The position numbers and the translations under genes are program-made. From an uncultured Desulfobulbus sp. (GTDB lineage Bacteria > Desulfobacterota > Desulfobulbia > Desulfobulbales > Desulfobulbaceae): DNA of 64,000 nucleotides. Location of the stretch: NCBI RefSeq assembly GCF_963664075.1, contig NZ_OY760916.1, forward strand, positions 3,617,001 through 3,681,000, written 5' to 3'. Shown here piece after piece: positions 47,397 to 56,453 of the stretch; within the stretch, counting starts at the first letter, position 1, and the number at the start of each line of letters is the position of its first letter. Below the pieces are notes generated by a model, which ran no database searches, was not told the origin of the DNA, and was given only the letters and a program-made list of their open reading frames with translations.

Positions 47397-48076
47397 ACAA
47401 CTCTATTTCTTTCCGATCTCTTCTCATCATCTTTCTCCTTTTCACTCCATCCGTCGCACTATCCTGGCCAGCGCAGGTTATCAAGGTCTTGGATGGCGCG
47501 ACCATAGTCGTGTTGCATTCTGGTGTTGAGGAAAGAGTTAGGCTGTATGGAATAGACACTCCCGAAAAATCACAAGAATATGGCCAGCAAGCAAAATCCC
47601 TCACCAGTGCTCTCATCGCAGGGAGAAATGTAGAGGTAAAGACGGTAACAGCGGATCGATACGGGAGAACAGTCGGCCTTGTCAGTGTCGATGGCCAGAG
47701 CCTCAATCAACTTATTGTTCAGAATGGGTACGCCTGGGTATATCGACAGTATTGCGCGAAACGCATCTGTTACGACTGGCAAAAGCTCGAGAAAGAAGCA
47801 CGCAGGCACAAGAAAGGGTTATGGGCAGGATCTAACAACGTACCTCCTTGGGAGTATCGTAAGCAAGTCAGAGCTTCGAAGAAGAAGCCTGAGCCGCCTC
47901 TTATATTGATTGGCGGCGGCAATCAATCAGGCGGTCGTTTTCGCTGTGATGGTAGAACTCATTGCTCTCAGATGAGATCATGCGAAGAAGCAACATTCTT
48001 TATACGGAACTGTCCAGGTACCAAGATGGATGGAGATAGAGACGGTGTTCCTTGTGAGAGACAGTGGTGCCGGTGA
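47393..48076 (+). CDS. Secreted thermonuclease (SNase) with Excalibur-like domain
   Basis: 227 residues. A signal peptide (about 1-24, ending SVALSWP) precedes a staphylococcal-nuclease domain: VLDGATIVV, RVRLYGIDTPEKSQEYG with the catalytic Arg and acidic residues, TADRYGRTVGLV and HKKGLW. The C-terminal 45 residues form a Cys-rich Excalibur-type calcium-binding module ending DGDRDGVPCERQWC. This predicts an exported, Ca2+-dependent nuclease acting on external or periplasmic DNA/RNA. The ATG overlaps the stop of the PEP-CTERM-like ORF. It lies in the accessory region downstream of the tRNA, so recent acquisition is plausible. Confidence 0.9.
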   Translation: MNNSISFRSLLIIFLLFTPSVALSWPAQVIKVLDGATIVVLHSGVEERVRLYGIDTPEKSQEYGQQAKSLTSALIAGRNVEVKTVTADRYGRTVGLVSVDGQSLNQLIVQNGYAWVYRQYCAKRICYDWQKLEKEARRHKKGLWAGSNNVPPWEYRKQVRASKKKPEPPLILIGGGNQSGGRFRCDGRTHCSQMRSCEEATFFIRNCPGTKMDGDRDGVPCERQWCR

Positions 48077-48404
48077 TCAGATGGGGCGAGAGGGAAAATC
48101 CGTATTAGGGATAGATGGTACGTATAAATTGGAAAAAGGTTGACTATCGGTAGATTTACTTTTTCCTAATTTGTTATACCAAGAAAACTCATCAGTTCGA
48201 CTCAGTGAAGCCAATTTCAGGTTTCTGATATCTCTTAAAATTGCATAACATCCAGTTAACTAAAAATCAAAAAACGCATTTGAAGCCTATCTGGCTCTGG
48301 AAATAGTGGATGATAGCATGGGGCTGAATAACAAATTGTTATTTGCTTGGCAAATTCAACCGAGGCTGTTCCACTCGGGCAAAAACAATGGCGTGTCCTG
48401 TTAG
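48077..48404. other. Intergenic region left of the IS701-family element
   Basis: 328 bp, AT-rich. It contains the 17-bp palindrome AATAACAA-A-TTGTTATT (about 48327-48343) and a small hairpin CCGAG/CTCGG (about 48360-48378). No gene is seen. TTAG at 48401-48404 is the left copy of the IS target duplication. Confidence 0.45.
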
Positions 48405-49939
48405 CCCTACAACGCAACTTACCAAAACACCGCTTGATTTAACCCATGCCTACCTGCTATCCTGTTCGAAACTCAAACAGGAGGTAAGCTATGTTGCCAG
48501 ATATTCGTCAAAACGACTACTTGTATGCTATTCCGAAATTCGAGTTGGACAGAAGTGACGTAACTGGATTGCTCACTGAACTTAAAGGATTTCATGAACA
48601 TTTTTCCGATTGTTTCCTTCGGAGTGAACTGCGAGATAACTTTTTTCGATACATGGCCGGACAATTCAGCCAACTTGAGCGTAAATCCATCGAACCCATT
48701 GCATTCGCGGTTGAAGGGGGCAAGGTCAGGGCAATGCAACGCTTCATATCCGATGCTCGCTGGGATGATGAGCGAATATTGGACAAATATCGTAGTCTAA
48801 TTAATGAAGATATGGGGCACCCTGACGGCGCAATCGTTTTTGACGAAAGTGGTTTTGTGAAAAAAGGCAACGACTCTATTGGTGTTGCTCGGCAATACTG
48901 CGGCACCATCGGTAAGGTCGATAATTGTCAAGTCGGTGTTTTTGCCGCTTACACATCCCCCTATGGCTACGCTCTTGTTGATAAACGTCTTTATATACCT
49001 GAGCACTGGTTCGCGGACGAGCATTCCTTAAAACGAAAAAAATGTGATCTTCCCGATGAAATAACGTTTAAAACCAAACCACAATTGGCGGTTGAGATGC
49101 TTGGTGAGATTACCTCCAATCAGCAACTTCCATTTCGTTACATTCTTGCTGATTCTGTCTACGCAACCAATCCGGAGTTTATTGAGGCGGCAGAAGCCAT
49201 TACAGGCGTGACTTACCTGGGGCAAGCACCAGAAAACACGCTCTGCTGGCCGAAGAAGCCGTCGGTCATCAAAAAAGAATACAAATATAAGGGCAAGCAC
49301 CAGAGCAAAAAGGTCCTGGTAGACAGCACAAAAGAGCCGATCTCTTTCAAAACGCTCGCCTGTAGCATCAACGACTATTTTTGGTACCGAAGAAAGGTCT
49401 CTGAAGGGACCAAGGGCCCCATTGAGTATGAATTCACAAAACGACGGATCGTCCTTGCTCGCCAGGGGCTTCCCGTTAAGACCATCTGGCTGCTTGTGCG
49501 AAGAACTTTGGAAAAAGATCCTCAATATTCGTATTTTATTTCAAATGCGCCGGTCAGTACCAAGCTGGAAAAATTTGTTTGGTTAAGCGGCCTGCGGTGG
49601 TCCATAGAGCAATGCTTTGAAGAAACCAAGACGGAACTGGGAATGGATCAATATGAGGTGAGAAAATTTCCAGGGTGGCACCACCATATTTTGACTTGCA
49701 TGCTTGCTCATTATTTTCTCTGGCACCTCAAAATCAGATTGGGAAAAAAAAGCTCCAGCTATTACGCCATCGCAGCTTAGATTGCTACTTCGAGCAATCT
49801 TGCCGATGAGAACAATGAATATTGAAACAGCAATTTGGCTTATCCAATGGATTCAGCTTCGAAATCATCGGTCCTACCTTGCTCATAGGAGGAAGAGGAT
49901 AAACGAACCTGATTCTAGGCGTTAAATTGCGTTGTAGGG
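48405..49939 (+). mobile_element. Complete IS701-family insertion sequence
   Basis: 1535 bp. The ends are imperfect inverted repeats: left CCCTACAACGCAACTTA, right (reverse complement) CCCTACAACGCAATTTA, one mismatch in 17. It is flanked on both sides by TTAG (48401-48404 and 49940-49943), matching the 4-bp YTAR target duplication typical of IS701. With an intact transposase and a clean duplication, the insertion looks recent and potentially active. Confidence 0.9.
48491..49780 (+). CDS. IS701-family DDE transposase
   Basis: 429 residues, full length. The diagnostic block DESGFVKKGNDSIGVARQYCGTIGKVDNCQVGVF holds the first catalytic Asp. The second Asp lies in ILADSVYA, and the Glu in the C-terminal WSIEQCFEETKTELGMDQYEVR segment. 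It catalyses cut-and-paste movement of the surrounding element. An AGGAGG site lies 7 nt before the ATG. No frameshift or stop interrupts it. Confidence 0.95.
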   Translation: MLPDIRQNDYLYAIPKFELDRSDVTGLLTELKGFHEHFSDCFLRSELRDNFFRYMAGQFSQLERKSIEPIAFAVEGGKVRAMQRFISDARWDDERILDKYRSLINEDMGHPDGAIVFDESGFVKKGNDSIGVARQYCGTIGKVDNCQVGVFAAYTSPYGYALVDKRLYIPEHWFADEHSLKRKKCDLPDEITFKTKPQLAVEMLGEITSNQQLPFRYILADSVYATNPEFIEAAEAITGVTYLGQAPENTLCWPKKPSVIKKEYKYKGKHQSKKVLVDSTKEPISFKTLACSINDYFWYRRKVSEGTKGPIEYEFTKRRIVLARQGLPVKTIWLLVRRTLEKDPQYSYFISNAPVSTKLEKFVWLSGLRWSIEQCFEETKTELGMDQYEVRKFPGWHHHILTCMLAHYFLWHLKIRLGKKSSSYYAIAA

Positions 49940-50083
49940 TTAGATCGGGTGCAATATGTGAAAATTTAAAAAACGCATCAAGCAAAAATGTCGCCCTATT
50001 CACAGAGGGATATTTTCCCCGACAAAACGCTGCTTGTTGCATTGACAGGTTACCGCTACCGGCCCTGGACCTTGGGTAAGAGT

Positions 50084-50548
50084 ATGAGCATCGAAAATTT
50101 AGCTGAAAACGAAATGTATCCAATCTTCCTTGAACTGGGTAAAGCACTGTTTGTCTGCCAGTCTCTCGAAGTTAATTTACGCTCTTTAAATGCTCAGTTG
50201 ATGCACGATGATGCCTATGGAGAAGAAGAGACTTTTGGCTCATCATTGGATTTCTACTCAAATGAAACGTTGGGTCAGTCAATCAATAATCTTCGCAAGC
50301 GAATCAATATCTCATCGGACTTGAGTGACTATCTTGAGTCCGGTCTAAAAATTCGCAATGAAATCGTACATGACTCCATAGCCAAGAATATCCAAAGATT
50401 TGCTTGTCCGAAAGGTCGGCTGGAAGTGGAATCTGAACTCACTTTCATGAAAAAGGAAGTCCAGAAGCGAGATGTGCTGGTCAACAAATTGCTAAATTCT
50501 CTCATTGCCAAGAATGAGGACAAGTTCCAGGGACGGCATACAAAATGA
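50084..50548 (+). CDS. Hypothetical protein with HEPN-like RX4H motif
   Basis: 154 residues, predicted all-helical. The segment GLKIRNEIVHDS carries R91-N-E-I-V-H96, an RX4H motif of the kind used by HEPN ribonucleases, and it follows two long helices as in HEPN folds. I do not recognise a named family. The ATG at MSIENLAENE is preferred over one 32 codons upstream, which lies in IS-flanking sequence; the ribosome site is weak for both. It sits between an IS701 element and a broken IS110 transposase, with no nucleotidyltransferase partner next to it. A toxin or defence role is possible but inferred only from motif and setting. Confidence 0.5.
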   Translation: MSIENLAENEMYPIFLELGKALFVCQSLEVNLRSLNAQLMHDDAYGEEETFGSSLDFYSNETLGQSINNLRKRINISSDLSDYLESGLKIRNEIVHDSIAKNIQRFACPKGRLEVESELTFMKKEVQKRDVLVNKLLNSLIAKNEDKFQGRHTK

Positions 50549-50827
50549 CCGATTTATTTGGATTTGGGGATATGATACTTAATTCCAACAAATACATCCT
50601 TCGGGCAAGCCACAGATGTTTCAGCAAGGAGTTACGATGTCTCCTGTTATGGTTAATCTTCGTCAATAGCAAACAGTAATCCACAACCTCTTTTTCATCG
50701 TAAAATCAACGTAGATGACGAGGTGATTTAACTCTTCCAGTTCATGGCCAGAGGCGGGGTCAGAGTTACAACGGTTGATCAATCTGATATACGCGGGTTG
50801 GGTACCGAATGAATTGGTTTCGTCGTG
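50549..50827. other. Residual sequence between HEPN-like ORF and IS110 fragment
   Basis: 279 bp with no recognisable gene. The minus strand is open as a continuation of the shifted IS110 frame, but the sequence no longer matches IS110 transposases, so this is unrelated DNA joined to the truncated element. Confidence 0.4.
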
Positions 50828-51707
50828 AGCTGCCTCTACTAAGGCATTGCGTACATGCCTATTTCCCGTTTTTTGTGATGGGCCCTTTTTTCATTTTTGC
50901 CCCACTTGAATGCTCAGAGGGGATGAGGCCAAGGAACGCCATAAGTTTCCCAGGTGTTTCAAAGCGGGTGAGGTCGCCGAGCTCAGAAGCGATGGTAGCT
51001 GCAACGATCAGTGAAATTCCACGCATTGCCTGTAGAGCTTTTATCAATTCGCACCTGCTGCTTCGCTGGGATTGTAGTCGAATTTGTTCGGTAAGTCGCT
51101 GAACACGGTTGCTGGTGTCCGTAACCGTATCGATATACTCTTGCAGAACAATCCTTTGCGCAGGATGTGGCATCGCAACGGTTGGGAGCCAATTGAAATA
51201 TGTTTTGGTCCACAGCGATTTCCCAGGATAAACAACATTATGCCGGAGCAGAAATGCGCTCAGTTGCTGCTTTGCTACCCGCAGAGCCCGAGTTGCATCT
51301 ATTCGTCGCATAAGATCCCGCAAAGCCTCGTCTTCCGGTGTGGGTACATAGACGGAGGTGAGTTCACCAGCACGGTGAAACCTAACAAGAGTGAGACTAT
51401 CTCTTCGGTCGTTTTTGAGACGATTGCCGCTCTGTTGAGGTATTTTTGAAGGAGCAACAACTGTGCAATCGATACCGTTGCCTGTTAGGTGCCGATAGAT
51501 TCCGTAACCGCAAGGCCCCGCTTCGTATACAAATCGAAGTTCCCCACCTTCGGAAATGAGATTTCTGATGACTTTGTCTAATTGGCTCAGATCATTATTG
51601 ATGGTGCCGTAATACCTGACCTCTCCATGGCGGTCATCATCCGCAATACTGATAGCTATGGAGTTTTTGTGGACATCCAATCCGACATTTTTTATCGTCC
51701 TTTTCAT
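50828..51707 (-). pseudogene. IS110-family transposase, frame-shifted and truncated
   Basis: The N-terminal DEDD (RuvC-like) domain is intact (VGLDVHKNSIAIS, VYEAGPCGYGIYRHL, KNDRRDSLTL) and most of the C-terminal transposase-20 domain is present (LQAMRGISLIVAATIASELGDLTRF). After GPIT a run of six T on the plus strand (50869-50874) shifts the frame to an early stop at 50859. Reading one A fewer restores the family text TGNRHVRNALVEAA, but homology ends at about 50828, so the Ser-containing C-terminal tail is lost. A GGAGG site precedes the start. It is probably inactive. Confidence 0.85.
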
Positions 51708-51866
51708 GACCTGCCTCCTTGGTATTGGCTCTACGTTGATTGATTATCTCTCAACGCAATCCACGGTGACAAGGTTGGCAGGTCTGTTGCCGTTCAATGA
51801 TTAACCATGATATCTGTGGATATTGACTTCTCAATCAACAAACTTGCCCGTAGCAACCTACCTTTT

Positions 51867-52028
51867 TTAGTCCTGCCCCTTCAGCCAATACCTCCTCGTA
51901 GGCTCGCCGTCACGGTACCTCCTTTTCCTTTTCCATCCCAGTTGAAAAAGGGCGGAACCGAGGGCTTGAGGGGAAGAATCTGTGAAGACAGAACGGAGAT
52001 CTGTCATGGTCCACTCACGCCTTCTTTC
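51867..52028 (-). pseudogene. C-terminal remnant of an unidentified gene
   Basis: The minus strand reads LLEERRREWTMTDLRSVFTDSS, then LGSALFQLGWKRKRRYRDGEPTRRYWL to a stop. This is a plausible winged-helix-like C-terminus, similar in character to the ends of plasmid or phage primase/replication proteins. Upstream of about 52028 the frame continues only as antisense of a kinase remnant, so the rest of the gene is gone. The family identification is tentative. Confidence 0.4.
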
Positions 52029-52869
52029 TTCTAATAAGGCAGTCGCCCATACCCTGAACATGTTGCGACGGCTCATTGGTGAAGATATCGAGCTTCTCTG
52101 GTTACCGGCCCAAACTCCGTGCACCATCCGGATGGATCCAAGTCAATTTGACCAAATTCTCACAAATTTATGTGTCAACGCCCGTGATGCCATTGATAAT
52201 GTTGGGCAAATTACAATCAAGGCCAGCACCGTCTCTTTCAATAACGAGGATTGCAAAGTCAATCACGATTGCCCCCCTGGCCAGTATGCTCTCTTGAGCA
52301 TCATGGATAACGGATGTGGCATAGAGAAAAAGCGAGCCAGGCTTAGGCACCACATTCAACTTGTATATTCCCTTACACTGTGAGGGCTCCGTAGAATGCG
52401 CCCCCAAGAAGAGGCAACAATCACATTCGGCCAGGCAGAGACCATCCTCCTGGTGGAAGATGAGCCAGGACTTCTTACGATGAGTCGAAGGATGTTAGAA
52501 GTCCTGGGATATAACGTTTTACCAGCAAGCACACCAGGTGAAGCCATACAACTCACCAAGGAGTACGATGGAAAAATCCACCTTTTCCTCACAGATGTCG
52601 TTATGCCGGAAATGAACGGAAGAGAACTCATTGATCAGCTGCTCCTGATTCGTCCAGACACCACGTATCTTTTCATGTCAGGGTATACTGCGGATGTGAT
52701 TATTCATCGGGGCGTTTCGAGGAAGGGGGACAATTTCATTCAAAAACCATTTTCATTGACACAAATAGCCGCTCAAATCCGCACACTTCTGGATGGATGC
52801 GAAAAGACGTCTAGTTTTCAGCCGCAAGACACCACGTCAGCCCGACTTGACTCTTTGCCCCATTCTTAA
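52028..52869 (+). pseudogene. Decayed hybrid histidine kinase (HATPase and receiver fragments)
   Basis: Three fragments of one gene in order: (1) the HATPase N box region (MLRRLIGEDIELLW, MDPSQFDQILTNLCVNARDAI, DNGCGIEK); (2) in another frame from 52331, SEPGLGTTFNLYIPLH; (3) from 52396, a receiver with LLVEDE, FLTDVVMPEMNG and FMSGYTAD. About 42 codons holding the F and G2 boxes are deleted between 1 and 2, and the 5' HisKA and sensor parts are missing. The text closely parallels the intact kinase at 35167-38505. The receiver alone is open (158 codons) and might still be translated, but no good start is seen. Confidence 0.85.
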
Positions 52870-52962
52870 ATACTTATCTCCTGCCAGAAATCTACAGCCC
52901 TGCCATCGGTGAGCCTCGTGTCGGTTCAGTCAGCTGGCATCCCCCCACGTATCCGAGGCTCG

Positions 52963-53110
52963 TTATACCTTGACCACCCGCACAATCTCGTCCATATCAC
53001 ACCCAATCGCCTGGGCGAGAATAATGGATACAACGATTCCAGATAAACGGATCGACGATTCAGTCTGTGAGAATCCAGGTGCCCCCTTTTCGATTTTCGT
53101 ATACTCTATT
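52963..53110 (-). pseudogene. Short remnant ORF
   Basis: The minus strand is open for about 48 codons: YTKIEKGAPGFSQTESSIRL, then SGIVVSIILAQAIGCDMDEIVRVVKV and a stop. It is protein-like, with a hydrophobic helix followed by an acidic turn, but it lacks a start codon. It may be the end of a small regulatory protein lost in the rearrangements. The surrounding 52870-53192 otherwise shows nothing. Confidence 0.3.
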
Positions 53111-53192
53111 CAATGATTAATTGTTTTATCCTCTCACCAAAGGACTCATCTACACGCCCCAGAGGTTGCCCCTCAAAACGCTTTATCTGCCC

Positions 53193-56100
53193 ATGTATAA
53201 CCTCACCCCACCAGATCAACTTCCACCGTTTCTTCCTGTCAGTCTCACCTTTCTTTTAAGCAACTGGTTTGAACGACAAACGCTGGACCAGGGCTATAGC
53301 TTACTGCAACAGGGTAAACTCACCCGGTTCTTTATGTATCGTCACGCGGCTGCAGGCTTTATCGGATCCAATCCACTTACGATTCTTTTCCAGGACAACC
53401 AACGCTTAGAGGCAGGTTTTTCCCTTCAAGACAGCCATTGTACGCTCTGCGATACCTCAAAAAAAACACAGCGATGTGCACATCTGGCGGCACTCTGCAT
53501 TCTCAGCCTTCAGGAACAGGCCCAGGGGAAATACCACCCACTGCCACTGCTTTTTAAGTCCTCTGCCTGGGGGTATCTTGCAGGATTTTTATACACTTGG
53601 TTTAAAAAAACCACGGCACCTCTACAATTCACCGAAACAGAGCATACCTTCACACTGACTCAGGTCACAGAGACAGGTCATATTCAGGCCACCTTATCCA
53701 AACTCCCACTTGAAGCGACGGCACTGCTTGAACCTGATACCACAAACGGCCCCCACACTCTTTTTGCCCAACTGCAAAAACGTTGCACAACCAGGAACGA
53801 ACAAAAATTACTTCAAGCCGGCGCAACCAGCAAAGGACTTCAAGAGGATGGCTCCCTCTGGAGCCGACTCTGCACTCTCGTCTTTGTCCGTCTGGGGGCA
53901 ACCAAGCCACACGTCCGCTACTTGCCCAAAAACGAAGAATTTGAGCTTTCAGTCAACGAAGAACAAGCAGGCATTACGCTTTCCCTGCCCCTGCCACGAA
54001 GTCACACCGTCGAACTGCTCAAAAAATTGGATCTCTTTGATGAAACCGTGCGACAACTCCCGGATGGCCGATCCGGCTACGATGTTTCCCTGACGCCAAA
54101 TCAACAGGTATCTATCCGCCCCATTGCCTGGTTAGACGATATGCAATGCATGTTGCTTAGCGAACTGCGTCAACACAAATTTGGCACGCACTATTATGTA
54201 CCCTCACAAGGATTTATCCGTCTTGCTCCCCCAAAAAATTCGGCAACGCTCCAGGTTGAACCGGCGGCCCAGGCCTCAACGCCTCTGCTTGCCTTTATCC
54301 AGCAAAAAGATGAGCAGATTGTTGAACAAAAACATCTGCCCCAGTTTTTGAAGGAGAACCAAGAGCAACTGCGGCATCCCGATAATCGGGTTACCTCCGA
54401 CGTCCTTGCTCTACGGTACATCGATATACCTGACAGTCTCGTGCTCCTTGATCTCAAAGAACAGCAAGGCTGGATAATTCTCTCCTGCCGGTTTGGCATT
54501 GGAGCAGAGCAGATTCTTCCTTCACAACTCAGCAAAGCAAGCAAAAAAAGCAAGCCTCTGACCTGTGGTTTAACGACCCTGCGGACCAGTGGTGGTCCTC
54601 TTTCCTCGATCTATCAACGTTTGCACCAGCCCCCGCAAGAACTGACCGAACTCCCTCAAGAGGCCTTATGCCTTTCCCGAGGTGAGTTCGCCTGTCTGCT
54701 TTCGGCCATTCCACATATTGAACACCAGCACAACATTCCCGAACTGCAACAACGGCTAAACTACTTCACCTCCCTGGAAAACCAGTCGTGGCCTGACACC
54801 ACGATTCACCAGCAAAAACACCTGCGGGGGTATCAAAAAGTCGGGTTGTCCTGGCTGCTCACCCTCTATGAGCTGGGAATGGGAGGGATTTTGGCTGATG
54901 ATATGGGACTTGGAAAGACCCATCAGGCAATGGCCTTAATCGATACCGCACTTCAAGAGCCTACCGATTCACCCCCTATCCTCGTGGTCTGCCCGGCTTC
55001 TGTCCTCCTGCACTGGGCGGATAAGCTGCATCGCTTTTATCCTGAGCGAACATTCGCCCTCTACTACGGTCCCGAACGCAATCTGGACACAGCTCGGCAG
55101 GCACACATCATACTTACCACCTATGCCATTGCACGCGCAGATGTTTCCCGGCTCAGCCAAGAAGACTTTCTACTTGTGATCTATGATGAGATTCAGGCAC
55201 TGAAAAACAAAAACACCGCAACCCATCAGGCCTGCAGATCCCTGCGCTCCCGGGCAGTGTTTGGTCTGTCGGGTACACCGATCGAAAATTCACTTGCCGA
55301 CCTCTTTGCCCTTTTCTCGATCTGCTTGCCGGGTTTCTTTGGCACCTTCAAAAATTTTCAACATTCCTTTCTCACGCCTATTGAAAAGCATAATGCTTCC
55401 CAACAGCGAGAGCTATTACGCCAACGCATCGCTCCCTTTGTTCTTCGACGCACCCGCTCTCAGGTCCTAACCGAGTTGCCGAAATTAACTGAAAACAACC
55501 GCAGTTGCAGTCTCAGCACCACTCAGGCACGATTGTACCGGGAAACACTTGCGGCCCAGCAGCCTCTCCTCGCCGATATTGCCCTGGAAGAGAAGCCCAT
55601 AGATTATCTCCACGTCTTTGCCATGATGACCCGACTGAAACAGATCTGTAACCACCCCTGCCTGGTGGAACACTGCACAGATCCCGAACAATATACAAGT
55701 GGCAAGTGGGATCTTTTCGTCGAACTCCTGCACGAGGCATTGATCAGCGGCCGCAAGGTGGTCGTGTTTAGTCAGTACCTCTCCATGCTGAGCCTGATAG
55801 AAACCTACCTCAATGCCCACTCCCTCGGCTATGCCTTACTCCGTGGAGACATGGCCCCCGGCAAACGACAGGCGTCGATCGAAGAATTCGCCCACAAGCA
55901 GAGTTGCCAGGTTTTTCTTGCCAGTCTTCTGGCCGGGGGAACGGGGATTGACCTGGTAGCGGGGAGTGTTGTCATTCACTATGACCGCTGGTGGAATCCG
56001 GCAAAAGAAGAACAGGCAACCGCCCGTGTCCACAGAATGGGACAAAAAGAACCTGTGGATCTCTTTCGCCTCACAACAAAAAATACCCTGGAAGAAAAAA

Positions 56101-56216
56101 TCGACACCATCATCGCCGCCAAAAAACAGCTCAGCGATACCGTTATCAGGGAGGAGGAACAGGCAATGATCAAACAATTCAGCCGAGAAGAGCTCCTGGA
56201 ACTCTTCAGTCTTTGA
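53193..56216 (+). CDS. SNF2-family helicase with SWIM-like zinc finger
   Basis: About 1007 residues from the ATG at MYNLTPPDQ (a TTG 24 codons upstream is the alternative). The N-terminal region has a SWIM-like finger (CTLCDTSKKTQRCAHLAAL). The middle 400 residues form the bacterial SNF2 N-terminal domain. The C-terminal half is the two-lobed SF2 ATPase: Walker A ADDMGLGKT, the DEAH-box variant YDEIQALKN, motif III GLSGTPIEN, then RLKQICNHP, VFSQYLSMLSLIETY and motif VI QATARVHRMGQ. It should translocate on double-stranded DNA, perhaps remodelling RNA polymerase or protein-DNA complexes. It lies at the edge of the scarred region but is intact. Confidence 0.92.
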   Translation: MYNLTPPDQLPPFLPVSLTFLLSNWFERQTLDQGYSLLQQGKLTRFFMYRHAAAGFIGSNPLTILFQDNQRLEAGFSLQDSHCTLCDTSKKTQRCAHLAALCILSLQEQAQGKYHPLPLLFKSSAWGYLAGFLYTWFKKTTAPLQFTETEHTFTLTQVTETGHIQATLSKLPLEATALLEPDTTNGPHTLFAQLQKRCTTRNEQKLLQAGATSKGLQEDGSLWSRLCTLVFVRLGATKPHVRYLPKNEEFELSVNEEQAGITLSLPLPRSHTVELLKKLDLFDETVRQLPDGRSGYDVSLTPNQQVSIRPIAWLDDMQCMLLSELRQHKFGTHYYVPSQGFIRLAPPKNSATLQVEPAAQASTPLLAFIQQKDEQIVEQKHLPQFLKENQEQLRHPDNRVTSDVLALRYIDIPDSLVLLDLKEQQGWIILSCRFGIGAEQILPSQLSKASKKSKPLTCGLTTLRTSGGPLSSIYQRLHQPPQELTELPQEALCLSRGEFACLLSAIPHIEHQHNIPELQQRLNYFTSLENQSWPDTTIHQQKHLRGYQKVGLSWLLTLYELGMGGILADDMGLGKTHQAMALIDTALQEPTDSPPILVVCPASVLLHWADKLHRFYPERTFALYYGPERNLDTARQAHIILTTYAIARADVSRLSQEDFLLVIYDEIQALKNKNTATHQACRSLRSRAVFGLSGTPIENSLADLFALFSICLPGFFGTFKNFQHSFLTPIEKHNASQQRELLRQRIAPFVLRRTRSQVLTELPKLTENNRSCSLSTTQARLYRETLAAQQPLLADIALEEKPIDYLHVFAMMTRLKQICNHPCLVEHCTDPEQYTSGKWDLFVELLHEALISGRKVVVFSQYLSMLSLIETYLNAHSLGYALLRGDMAPGKRQASIEEFAHKQSCQVFLASLLAGGTGIDLVAGSVVIHYDRWWNPAKEEQATARVHRMGQKEPVDLFRLTTKNTLEEKIDTIIAAKKQLSDTVIREEEQAMIKQFSREELLELFSL

Positions 56217-56350
56217 CCTGCATCAGCTCTAACTCAAATCTCCCCAATACCATCCCCTCTGCAACCAGCCTTTGCTTTTTCCTCTACGCTTAGGGACTCT
56301 CAAACCCAAAAACACTCTTCTATGCTGAGCCAATAACAGCTTAAAGTTTT

Positions 56351-56378
56351 TTGACTTTCCCTCGGATTTAACGATAAT
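56351..56378 (+). promoter_or_regulatory. Sigma70-type promoter of FIST/GGDEF operon
   Basis: TTGACT (56351-56356), 16 bp, GATAAT (56373-56378), about 75 bp before the FIST gene start. It is one of the best promoter matches in the window. Confidence 0.65.
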
Positions 56379-56453
56379 TGAATCAGGCACGAACACATTG
56401 CACTGACATGCATTTCCGAAACCGTTCACTGGAATCGGCGGATCAGTTTCACG

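Noticed and set aside
48327..48343. AATAACAA-A-TTGTTATT as an integron attC or phage attachment core
   Set aside because: No RYYYAAC/GTRRRY core arrangement, no integrase gene and no second copy seen in the window.
46855..53110. Integrative element with att duplication of the tRNA 3' end
   Set aside because: No repeat of the tRNA 3' sequence and no integrase were found, so only a remnant region is claimed.
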